NCBI RefSeq assembly: GCF_014647475.1
Contig: NZ_BMPG01000001.1
Location: 992,001 to 1,056,000, forward strand
DNA length: 64,000 nt
From: Halocalculus aciditolerans
GTDB lineage: Archaea; Halobacteriota; Halobacteria; Halobacteriales; Halobacteriaceae
Reading direction: 5' to 3'
Every line of letters begins with the position of its first letter. The stretch's first letter is position 1. Positions 17,960-25,474 of this stretch are shown piece by piece. A program made the translations under genes and the position numbers. Below the pieces are notes generated by a model. The model worked only from the letters and a program-made list of their open reading frames with translations, searched no databases and was not told the DNA's origin.

Positions 17960-19144
17960 ATGGCGAAGGATTTCTCGGCGCTCGACGCGTTTCTCGACGA
18001 ACAGGGCTTCGACGGCTACCTCCTCGACGCGGATTCGACGGCGAGCGACCAGTACTACCTCTCGGGGTTCTTCGCGAACGACCCGTTCGTGACGCTGTAC
18101 ACGCCGGAGGAGACGGCGCTGCTCGTGTCGGGCTTGGAGTATTCGCGGGCGGTGGCGGAGTCGCGCGCCGACGTGGTGCGGAAACACCAGGACTACGAGT
18201 ACGCCGAGCTGGTGCAAGAGCACGGGCAGGAGGAAGCCGGAGCGCGGGTGCGCGCGGCGTTCCTCGACGAGTTCGGCGTGGAGTCGGTGGCGACGAACCG
18301 GCGCTTCCCGCTCGCGACGGCGGACGGCCTGCGCGGCCGCGACGTCGACGTCACGGCGGACACGGAGGACACGGTGACGGACATCCGCGCCGTGAAGACC
18401 GAGGACGAACTCGACGCGATTCGAGAGGCACAGCGCGCGAACCAGGTGGCGATGGCGCGCGTCGACGAACTCATCACCGACGCTACCGTGGAAGGCGGGG
18501 AACTCCACTACGAGGGCGGGGTGTTGACGAGCGAGCGCGTGAAGCGCGAAGTCGACAAGACGCTCCTCGACGAGGGCTGTGCGGCCGAGGAGACCATCGT
18601 CGCCTGCGGCGCGGACGCCGCCGTCCCCCACAACTCGGGGAGCGGCCCGCTCCGCGCGAACGAGACCATCGTCGTCGACGTCTTCCCGAAGAACAAGGAC
18701 ACCCACTACAACGGCGACATGACGCGGACGTTCGTGAAGGGAGATCCCTCCGCCGAGGCCCGTGAGTTCTACGAACTCACCCAGCAGGCGTTCGACGCCG
18801 CGATGGACGCCCTCGAACCCGGCGCGACCGGTGCCGAGGTCCACGGCGCGGTCTGCGACGTCTACGAGAACGCCGGCTACCCCACGCTCCGCAGCGACCC
18901 CGACACCGACACCGGCTACATCCACTCCACCGGCCACGGTATCGGCCTCGACGTCCACGAAGCCCCCAGCGTCAGCCACCGCAGCGACGAACCGCTCCAG
19001 CCGGGCCACGTCGTCACCATCGAACCCGGCCTCTACGACCCCGACGTCGGCGGCGTTCGACTGGAGGACCTCGTCGTCGTCGCCGACAACGACCGGGGGT
19101 ACGAGAACTACACCGACTACACGATGCAGATGGTGAGGGAGTAA
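17960..19144 (+). CDS. M24 family metallopeptidase (Xaa-Pro dipeptidase-like)
   Basis: This 394-residue protein has a creatinase-like N-terminal domain (residues about 1-150) and a pita-bread peptidase domain. The five metal ligands can be assigned: two Asp in [19 protein letters not shown], His in [12 protein letters not shown], Glu in TIEPGLYD and Glu in VRLEDLV. It most likely removes N-terminal residues before proline. The ATG at [11 protein letters not shown] was chosen over open codons upstream. A stop-adjacent inverted repeat begins right after its TAA. Confidence 0.92.
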   Translation: MAKDFSALDAFLDEQGFDGYLLDADSTASDQYYLSGFFANDPFVTLYTPEETALLVSGLEYSRAVAESRADVVRKHQDYEYAELVQEHGQEEAGARVRAAFLDEFGVESVATNRRFPLATADGLRGRDVDVTADTEDTVTDIRAVKTEDELDAIREAQRANQVAMARVDELITDATVEGGELHYEGGVLTSERVKREVDKTLLDEGCAAEETIVACGADAAVPHNSGSGPLRANETIVVDVFPKNKDTHYNGDMTRTFVKGDPSAEAREFYELTQQAFDAAMDALEPGATGAEVHGAVCDVYENAGYPTLRSDPDTDTGYIHSTGHGIGLDVHEAPSVSHRSDEPLQPGHVVTIEPGLYDPDVGGVRLEDLVVVADNDRGYENYTDYTMQMVRE

Positions 19145-19455
19145 GCGGTCCGGAGCGAACGAGCGACCGGAGGGAGCGAGTGAGTGAGAACCGCGAAACG
19201 GCGAGCGGTGGCGAGAACCGCGAAACGGCGAGCGGTGGCGAGAACGGAGTTCTCGCTCGCAACCGGAACGCGAAGCGTTCCGGTGACGGGAGCGACCGAG
19301 CGGGAGCGACACGCGAGCCAGCGCGGCCGAATAGACCACGAGAAAACGACGAGCGACCACAGGGAGTGAGAATCGCGTTGCTCGCGGTTCACTTCGTTCA
19401 CCGCTCGCTTTCCCGCGGTTCTCGCTCGCGCCGTCGGCGCTCGCTCCGAACCGCG
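19145..19455. repeat. Repeat-rich convergent intergenic region
   Basis: These 311 bases separate two convergent genes and hold no credible gene. The plus-strand stop at 19144 is followed directly by GCGGTCCGGAGCGA and ends its repeat with GAACCGC at 19188-19194. The minus-strand stop at 19456 is followed by the 8-bp stem GAACCGCG/CGCGGTTC (19448-19455 and 19414-19421). Between them lie two exact 27-bp units (19186-19212, 19213-19239) plus a partial third, and a perfect triloop palindrome at 19263-19283. Confidence 0.8.
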
Positions 19456-20403
19456 TTACCGCTGGTGGGGTTGGTTTTCGGAGGCGAGGGTGACGGAGTG
19501 GTTGACGAGGTCGTTCATGCGGGAGAGGGCGGCTTCGACTTCGTCGAGGTCGTCTCGGTCGCCGCTGGCTTTGGCGCGTTCGACCGCGTCTTGTGCGCGT
19601 CGGATGGAGTCGATGAGGTCGTAGGAGAGCATGTTGGTGAGCTCCATCAGGTGGCTGGATTCGGCGGAGCTCGCGTCTTCGGGGGTGGCGCGGAAGTGGA
19701 CGGAGAGGCCGTCTTCGGAGGGGAACGCGCGGACTTCGAGGTGTTCGTCGACGGGGGGAAAGGTCTCGTCGAAGGTGACGGAGTCCTGGGTGGCGATGGC
19801 GCGGTGGTATTCGGTGTAGAAGGTGGTGCCGACGGCTTCGGGGAAGACCTCCCAGAAGTTCTCGCCGATGAGTGCTTCGGCGCGGGCGTCGAGGAGGCGT
19901 TCGGCTTCGGGGTTGACGTAGGTGAAGCGCCAGTCGCGGTCGAGCGCGAAGAAGGCGTCCGTGATGCGTTCGTAGACGTTCCGCGCGAGGTCGTTCAGCA
20001 TCGCGACGTCCTGTTCTGCTTGGTAGCGTTCGGCGGCGTCGCGGACGGCGTTCGCGAGGGTTTCGACGGCGAGGTCGTCGCCGTCGTACATCTGGATGTA
20101 GTCGGTGACGCCGCGGGAGATGGCGTCGCTCGCGACGTTTTCGTCGCCGTCGCCGACGAAGAGGACGAAGGGGATGGCGGGGTCGGTGTCGCGGACGAGG
20201 TTCAGGAGGCCGAGGCCGTCGATGCCGTCGAGGGCGTACTCGCTGACGAGGCAGTCGACGGTGTCTTCGGAGAGCGCGTCGAGAACGGCGGAGCTGTCGG
20301 TGACAGCGGTAACATCGAACTCGCCGGTGGTTTCGAGGGCGTCGGCTCTCGCCTCGCCTTCGGTCCCCCCGGCAGCGTAGAGCACGCGGATCCCCTCGTC
20401 CAT
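19456..20403 (-). CDS. Degenerate receiver-PAS-pseudo-histidine-kinase protein
   Basis: This is a 315-residue protein. Residues 4-120 look like a response-regulator receiver, but the phosphoacceptor position is Glu55 (VSEYALDG), the N-terminal acidic pair is replaced by AAGG, and the conserved Lys position is Met105. Residues about 141-240 are a PAS domain (ITDAFFALDRDWRFTYVNPEAERLL). The last about 65 residues look like a dimerisation helix pair of a histidine kinase, with Tyr261 (LSYDLIDSI) in place of the H-box His, and no ATPase domain follows. It probably acts as a sensor or scaffold by dimerisation, not by phosphotransfer. It is next to a HalX regulator. Confidence 0.85.
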   Translation of the reverse strand: MDEGIRVLYAAGGTEGEARADALETTGEFDVTAVTDSSAVLDALSEDTVDCLVSEYALDGIDGLGLLNLVRDTDPAIPFVLFVGDGDENVASDAISRGVTDYIQMYDGDDLAVETLANAVRDAAERYQAEQDVAMLNDLARNVYERITDAFFALDRDWRFTYVNPEAERLLDARAEALIGENFWEVFPEAVGTTFYTEYHRAIATQDSVTFDETFPPVDEHLEVRAFPSEDGLSVHFRATPEDASSAESSHLMELTNMLSYDLIDSIRRAQDAVERAKASGDRDDLDEVEAALSRMNDLVNHSVTLASENQPHQR

Positions 20404-20441
20404 GCGTCCGTCTGTGTTTCTGGTCGTCGCGTCCTATATAC

Positions 20442-21017
20442 TCACTGGCCCTCGCCGTCTTCGAGCGCGTGGAAGAGCGCCGCCATGTCGTCCGCGTCGA
20501 GCGAGTCGACGAGGTCGTCGAGGTCGCTTCTGAGGTCGTCGAGGCGCTCGCAGAGCTCGATGTAGGCGTCGTTCGATTCGAGCTCTCGCGTGGATTTCTC
20601 GGATTCGAGCGCGGCGCGTTTCGCGGCGAGCGAGAAGTATTCGCTGACCTCGTCGTCGTAGAGGCGGCGGGCGAGCAGGCGGTCGACGACGTCGTCGAGG
20701 TCGTCGCGCGTGACGGGCTTCACGAGGTAGGCGTCGAACCCCATCTCGAGAATGTCGAAGTCGGGGTCGACCGCGCTCACCATCGCGACCGGGGTATCGA
20801 AGCCGCGTTCGCGGATGCGTTCGAGAAATTCGTCGCCGCTCATCTCCGGCAGGCGCCGGTCGAGCAGGACGACGTCAACCTCGTCGTCGAACTGGTCGAG
20901 TGCGTCCGCCGCGGTGTTCGCCGTTCGCACTTCGTAGGCCTGCTGGAGCCATGTGGCGTAGAGTTCAGCCAGTTCGACCTCGTCTTCGACGACGAGGACT
21001 GTCGGTTTGTCCGTCAT
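20442..21017 (-). CDS. Response regulator with HalX domain
   Basis: This is a 191-residue protein. The receiver domain has intact residues: Glu11/Asp12, phosphoacceptor Asp53 (VLLDRRLP) and the Lys in AYLVKP. Residues about 120-190 are a coiled HalX domain (KRAALESEKSTRELESNDAYIELCERLDDLR), common in haloarchaeal regulators and without a DNA-binding helix-turn-helix. The start at MTDKPTVLVV was preferred to a Met five codons upstream. It is 38 nt upstream of the receiver-PAS gene, so both are likely cotranscribed. Confidence 0.93.
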   Translation of the reverse strand: MTDKPTVLVVEDEVELAELYATWLQQAYEVRTANTAADALDQFDDEVDVVLLDRRLPEMSGDEFLERIRERGFDTPVAMVSAVDPDFDILEMGFDAYLVKPVTRDDLDDVVDRLLARRLYDDEVSEYFSLAAKRAALESEKSTRELESNDAYIELCERLDDLRSDLDDLVDSLDADDMAALFHALEDGEGQ

Positions 21018-21122
21018 CCCCGTTCTCTTCATTCACACGCCGGGAGTTAAGTTTCCCCCTTCCGGGAGTCAGTTTCGGAGAGACGAACGGTTTTTGCCGG
21101 GCGGGCGGGTAGTCGCTGGCGT

Positions 21123-21854
21123 ATGGAGGTACTCGTGGTGGGGGCTGGCGAGATGGGGCGGTGGTTCGCGGACGCGGTGGACGCGCCGGTCGCGTTCGCG
21201 GACGCGGACCGCGACGCGGCGGAAGCGGCGGCGTCGGCGCTCGACGCGCGCGTCGTGCCGCTCGACGGGGAGGAGTCGTTCGGCGTCGTCTGCATCGCGG
21301 TGCCGATGTCGGCGGCGGTCGACGCCATCGAGGCGCACGCGCCGCGCGCACAGCAAGCCGTCGTGGACGTGACGGGGCGGATGGCGGAGCCGCTGGCGGC
21401 GATGGCGCGCGTCGCGCCGGCCCGCGAGCGCGTGAGCTTCCACCCGCTCTTCGCGGGCGAGCACGCGCCGGGACGCATCGCGGTGGCGGCGGGCGCGCCG
21501 GGGCCGGCGACGGACGGCGTCAGACGCGACCTCGACGCCGCGGGGAACGAGCTCGTCGATATCGACCCGGGCGAGCACGACGAGGCGATGCAGACGATTC
21601 AGGGGCGGACGCACGCCGCGATTCTGGCGTTCGGTCTCGCGGCTGACGACGTCCCGGACGACCTCGCGACGCCCGTCTACGAGGAGCTCGTGGGCGTCCT
21701 CGACCGCGTCGGCGGCGGGAACCCCGAGGTCTACCGTGAGATTCAGTCGGTGTTCGGCGGGGCGAGCGAGGTGGCCGCGGCGGCGGAGCGCCTCGCCGCC
21801 GCCGTCGACGACCCGGAGGCGTTCGCGGAGGTGTACGACGATGCCGGTCGATAG
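21123..21854 (+). CDS. tyrA: Prephenate dehydrogenase
   Basis: This 243-residue enzyme makes 4-hydroxyphenylpyruvate from prephenate for tyrosine. The NAD(P)-binding Rossmann motif is VVGAGEMGRWF (residues 5-15), with VPMSAAVDAIEA and FHPLFAGEHAPG following as in the family. The bacterial ACT domain is absent, as in haloarchaeal forms. It overlaps the downstream methyltransferase gene by 14 nt, implying coupling. Confidence 0.92.
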   Translation: MEVLVVGAGEMGRWFADAVDAPVAFADADRDAAEAAASALDARVVPLDGEESFGVVCIAVPMSAAVDAIEAHAPRAQQAVVDVTGRMAEPLAAMARVAPARERVSFHPLFAGEHAPGRIAVAAGAPGPATDGVRRDLDAAGNELVDIDPGEHDEAMQTIQGRTHAAILAFGLAADDVPDDLATPVYEELVGVLDRVGGGNPEVYREIQSVFGGASEVAAAAERLAAAVDDPEAFAEVYDDAGR

Positions 21855-23238
21855 GGACGCCGTCGTCTCGAACGCGAAGTACCTGCGGAACATTCGGCCG
21901 GTCGACCCGGACGAGATTTCGGAGTACGTCGAGGGCCACCCGCACGGCGCGGTCGTCCGACAGGTGCTCCGGGAGGAAGCGTGGGACCTCGGGCTGGTCG
22001 AACGCGAGGACGGGACGTTCGTTCCGGCGGACGACGACCCGGTCCGCATCGAGGACGCGGCGGTCGAGGGGCTGCCGAGCGAGTACGCGGCGGCGCTGGA
22101 GGGCGCGCTCGTCGAGCGCTACGGCGGCGAGTGGTACGCCGGCGCGACCGGGGACACCCTCCGGGAGTCGATTCGCCGGCTGAAGGAGGATTACTACCAC
22201 GAGAACCCGGTGGAGTACGACCTAGACGCGGCGTTCGGCTACGCGCTCTACCACCTGCCGGATTTCTACGCGGCCGGCCGGTACGTCTTCGCGGACCTCG
22301 CGCGGGACGGCCGCGTGCCGCGGACGCTGCGCGTGCTCGACGTCGGCGCGGGCGTCGGCGGCCCGGCGCTCGGCCTGCTCGACGCGCTCCCCGAGGACGC
22401 GCTCGTGCGCTACGAGGCCGTGGAGCCGAGCGCGAGCACCGAACTCCTCGACCTCCTCCTCGACGAGACGGGGACGAACGTCCACCCGTCGATTCACGAG
22501 ACGACCGCGGAGGCCTTCGACCCCGGGACGTACGATATCGTGCTCTTCGGGAACGTCCTCAGCGAGCTCGACGCCCCCGTCGCCGTCGTCGAGAAGTACC
22601 TCGACGCGCTCGACGACGACGGGACGCTCGTCGCCATCGCGCCGGCGGACAAGAACACCGCCATCCAGCTCCGCGAGGTCGAACGCGAGGTGGAGGCGAA
22701 CGACTCTGCGACCGTGTTCGCGCCGGCGGTGCGGCTCTGGGAGGGGTACGCGCCGACGGATACGGGCTGGTCGTTCGACGAGCGCCCCGACGTGGAGCCG
22801 CCGCGGATTCAGCGCGAACTCGCGGAGCGCGCGGAGCGCCCGTCGGAGTTCCTGAACGAGACAGTAAAGTTCGCGTACTCGTTCCTCACCGTGGACGGCG
22901 AGCGGCGGTACGACGTCTCGCTCTCGCCGGGGCGGACGCTGCGGATGGCGGACAGCGGCGACCGCGTCACGAACCGCGTCGACGCCTTAGTCGGAAAGCT
23001 CAGCCGGAACCTCGCGGGCGGGGACGCGAACCCCCTCTTCCGCGTCTCCGACGGCTCCGAGCGCGTCGACCACTACGCCGTGCTCGTGCAGGAGACGAGC
23101 CTCAACGTCGCGCTCCGCACGGCCGAATACGGCGACCTGCTCTCCGTCGAATCCGCGCTCCTCCTCTGGAACGACGACGAGGGCGCGTACAACCTCGTCG
23201 TCGACGACGAAACGGTCGTCGACCCCGTCCCGCGGTGA
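21841..23238 (+). CDS. SAM-dependent methyltransferase (Rsm22-like)
   Basis: This is a 465-residue protein. The SAM-binding motif LRVLDVGAGVGGPALGLLDAL is in the middle (around residue 164), followed by YEAVEPSAS and YDIVLFGNVLSEL, the motif I-II-IV order of class I methyltransferases. The N-terminal helical part and the domain order resemble Rsm22-type putative rRNA methyltransferases, which is an inference. The ATG at 21841 is inside tyrA, and the overlap is conserved in style with other coupled haloarchaeal genes. Confidence 0.83.
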   Translation: MPVDRDAVVSNAKYLRNIRPVDPDEISEYVEGHPHGAVVRQVLREEAWDLGLVEREDGTFVPADDDPVRIEDAAVEGLPSEYAAALEGALVERYGGEWYAGATGDTLRESIRRLKEDYYHENPVEYDLDAAFGYALYHLPDFYAAGRYVFADLARDGRVPRTLRVLDVGAGVGGPALGLLDALPEDALVRYEAVEPSASTELLDLLLDETGTNVHPSIHETTAEAFDPGTYDIVLFGNVLSELDAPVAVVEKYLDALDDDGTLVAIAPADKNTAIQLREVEREVEANDSATVFAPAVRLWEGYAPTDTGWSFDERPDVEPPRIQRELAERAERPSEFLNETVKFAYSFLTVDGERRYDVSLSPGRTLRMADSGDRVTNRVDALVGKLSRNLAGGDANPLFRVSDGSERVDHYAVLVQETSLNVALRTAEYGDLLSVESALLLWNDDEGAYNLVVDDETVVDPVPR

Positions 23239-23296
23239 GGAGAGGAAGGGAAGGGAAGGGACACCTCCTTATCGGGCGCGCCGCAAGCCCCGTGCA

Positions 23297-24061
23297 GTGA
23301 CGCTCGACATTCTCCTCACGAACGACGACGGCATCGACAGTCCCGGGCTCCACGCGCTCGACGACGCGCTCTCCGAGATCGGGGACGTCACCGTGGTCGC
23401 GCCCGCGGAGAACAAGAGCGCGACGGGGCGCGCGCTCTCCCGGGACGTCGCCGTCACGGAGCGCGAGCGCGGCTACGCGGTCGACGGGACGCCCGCGGAC
23501 TGCGTCATCGTCGGCGTCGAAGCCATCGGCCCCCGCCCGGACCTCGTCGTCGCCGGCTGTAACGCCGGTGCGAACATCGGAACGTACGTCCTCGGGCGTT
23601 CGGGGACGGTCTCCGCGGCGGTGGAAGCGGCGTTCTGCGACGTGCCCGCCATCGCGTCCTCGATGCTCCTCAAGAGCGAGGACTTCCAGCGAACCGTCGA
23701 GAAAGACGAGTACGCGGCCGCGGCGGACGCGACGCGATACCTCGCCGAGCACGCGTTCGACTCCGGCGTCTTCGAGGAAGCGGACTACCTCAACCTCAAC
23801 GCCCCGCACCCCGAGAGCGACGTCCGCGGGATGCGGGTGACCGCGCCCGCGTCCGGCTACGACATGACCGCGAACCACCAGAAGGGCCGCATCAGCATCG
23901 ACGACCGGATGTGGGACCGCATCGACGCCGACGCCATCACCGACCCGGAAGGGACCGACCGCCGCGCGGTCGTCGACGGCTTCCTCTCCGTGTCGCCGCT
24001 CACCGCCCCGCACTCGACGAGCCACCACGACCACCTCGACGCGCTCGTCGCCGACTACTGA
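23297..24061 (+). CDS. surE: 5'/3'-nucleotidase SurE
   Basis: This 254-residue metal-dependent phosphatase removes phosphate from nucleoside monophosphates. ILLTNDDGIDSPG at the N-terminus holds the metal-binding Asp pair; the conserved Asn is in AGCNAGANIG, and SGTVSAAVEAAF is the family signature. It starts with GTG, because the nearest upstream GTG is followed by a stop. It has no close operon partner. Confidence 0.95.
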   Translation: MTLDILLTNDDGIDSPGLHALDDALSEIGDVTVVAPAENKSATGRALSRDVAVTERERGYAVDGTPADCVIVGVEAIGPRPDLVVAGCNAGANIGTYVLGRSGTVSAAVEAAFCDVPAIASSMLLKSEDFQRTVEKDEYAAAADATRYLAEHAFDSGVFEEADYLNLNAPHPESDVRGMRVTAPASGYDMTANHQKGRISIDDRMWDRIDADAITDPEGTDRRAVVDGFLSVSPLTAPHSTSHHDHLDALVADY

Positions 24062-24115
24062 CGGCGCTCGTCGCCGACCACCAAGCACTAAGCGCGCGCA
24101 CCGCCCCCGTCCGGT

Positions 24116-24799
24116 ATGCAGGACGCGGTCGTCGACCTCCTCGACGCGAACGCCGAGCACGCACGCGAGTTCGCGGGTCGCTTCGACGACGTGCAGGACG
24201 CCCAGCGGCCCGCCGTCGTGAGCGTCTCCTGTGCGGACTCCCGCGTCCTCCACGACCACGTCTGGGGGAACGACGAACCGGGCCGCGTCTTCACGTGTAG
24301 CAACATCGGGAACCGCGTCTTCCAGCGCGTCGACGGGGAAGACGTCGTCTCCGGCGACGTCCTCTACCCCATCGAACACACGGGAACCGAGGTCGCGGTC
24401 GTCGTCGGCCACACGGGCTGCGGCGCGGTCACCGCGACGTACGACGCCGTCCAGGGGGTCCTCGACGAACCCGCGGGTATCGCGCGCTGCCTCGCCCTCC
24501 TCGAACCCCACCTCGCGCCGGGCGTCGACGCGCTCCCCGACGACCTCGGGCGCGCCGAGCGCATCAACCGCCTCGTGGAGTACAACGTCGACCGGCAGGT
24601 CGACCTCCTCCTCGCCAGCGACGACGTCCCCGACGCCGTGGACGTTCTCGGCGTCGTCTACGACTTTCAGGACGTCTACGACGGGGCGCGCGGGGAGGTG
24701 CACGTCGTCAACGTCGACGGCGAGACCGCGCCGGAGGCGATTCGTGAGGCGCACCCGGCTCTCGCCCACCGCATCGGCCGCCTCTGGACGGACGAATAA
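24116..24799 (+). CDS. Beta-class carbonic anhydrase
   Basis: This 227-residue zinc enzyme interconverts CO2 and bicarbonate. The ligands are Cys39, Asp41-Arg43 (CADSR) and His99/Cys102 (HTGCGAV), all intact. HAREFAGRF and VFTCSNIGNRVF fit the family. It lies 26 nt before an Lrp-type regulator and upstream of dabB-dabA, so a role in inorganic-carbon supply to carboxylases is likely. Confidence 0.94.
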   Translation: MQDAVVDLLDANAEHAREFAGRFDDVQDAQRPAVVSVSCADSRVLHDHVWGNDEPGRVFTCSNIGNRVFQRVDGEDVVSGDVLYPIEHTGTEVAVVVGHTGCGAVTATYDAVQGVLDEPAGIARCLALLEPHLAPGVDALPDDLGRAERINRLVEYNVDRQVDLLLASDDVPDAVDVLGVVYDFQDVYDGARGEVHVVNVDGETAPEAIREAHPALAHRIGRLWTDE

Positions 24800-24825
24800 A
24801 GTAGGCGTGCCGCGCACAACCCTGT

Positions 24826-25311
24826 ATGACCGGCGAAGACATCGACGACGTGGACAAGGCGATTCTGTACGCGTTGCAGGAAGACGCGCGGAACACGTCC
24901 TCGGGTGACATCGCGGAGCGAGCCGGAACGTCCGACAGCACCGTGCGAAAGCGCATCCGGCGGCTCGAATCCGACGGCGTCATCAAGGGGTACAGCGCGC
25001 AGGTCGACTACGAGAAGTCGGGGTATCCGCTCCGGATGCTCCTCTTCTGCACGGCGTCGATTCCGGAGCGCGGCGAACTCGTCCCGGAAATCCTCGCCAT
25101 CGACGGCGTCGTCTCCGTCCAGGAGCTCGTCACGGGCGACGAGAACCTCCTGGTGACGATGGTTGGCGAGTCGGACAGCGACATCACGCTCGTCGCCCAA
25201 GAACTCCTGGAGATGGGGTTGACGGTCACGGACGAGGTGCTCGTTCGGAGTCACGAGACGACGCCGTTCGGCGGGTTCGACCCGGCGGCGCACGCCGAGC
25301 CCGACGGTTAA
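24826..25311 (+). CDS. Lrp/AsnC family transcriptional regulator
   Basis: This is a 161-residue protein. Residues about 5-55 form the winged helix-turn-helix (DKAILYALQEDARNTSSGDIAERAGTSDSTVRKRIRRLE), and residues about 65-150 form the ligand-binding RAM/AsnC domain. It probably binds the palindromic site upstream of dabB, only 70 nt from its own stop. A TATA-like GAATAAAG overlaps the end of the carbonic anhydrase gene, about 29 nt before the ATG, so it can be transcribed on its own. Confidence 0.93.
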   Translation: MTGEDIDDVDKAILYALQEDARNTSSGDIAERAGTSDSTVRKRIRRLESDGVIKGYSAQVDYEKSGYPLRMLLFCTASIPERGELVPEILAIDGVVSVQELVTGDENLLVTMVGESDSDITLVAQELLEMGLTVTDEVLVRSHETTPFGGFDPAAHAEPDG

Positions 25312-25380
25312 CCCGGGCGAAACTCACCCGCCACGCCCCACGTGAACTATTACCATATCCTGCGTCCGCGGCAGTTTTTG

Positions 25381-25425
25381 CGAACGATTCGTTCGGTTGA
25401 GAAAGATTAATTACCGAGTCGTTCG
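25381..25425 (+). promoter_or_regulatory. Candidate promoter and operator of dabBA
   Basis: A perfect palindrome CGAACGATTCGTTCG (25381-25395) is followed by an AT-rich box TTAATTA (25407-25413) and a second TCGTTCG half site (25419-25425). The two TCGTTCG copies are exactly 30 bp apart, three helical turns, and flank the TATA-like box. This is a plausible site for the adjacent Lrp-type regulator. The leader to the dabB ATG would be about 35 nt. Confidence 0.55.
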
Positions 25426-25441
25426 TCCAATGCGGTAGACC

Positions 25442-25463
25442 GGCCGGTGCGGCGCGACCGGCC
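25442..25463 (+). promoter_or_regulatory. Hairpin in the dabB leader
   Basis: GGCCGGT (25442-25448) and ACCGGCC (25457-25463) form a perfect 7-bp stem with an 8-nt GC-rich loop. It ends 11 nt before the dabB start codon. It could affect translation initiation or mRNA stability. No alternative partner sequence was noticed. Confidence 0.4.
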
Positions 25464-25474
25464 ACGACCGATCG

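Noticed and set aside
19186-19250. Possible CRISPR array
   Set aside because: Two 27-bp units are directly adjacent without unique spacers and no cas genes are near. It is a simple tandem repeat.
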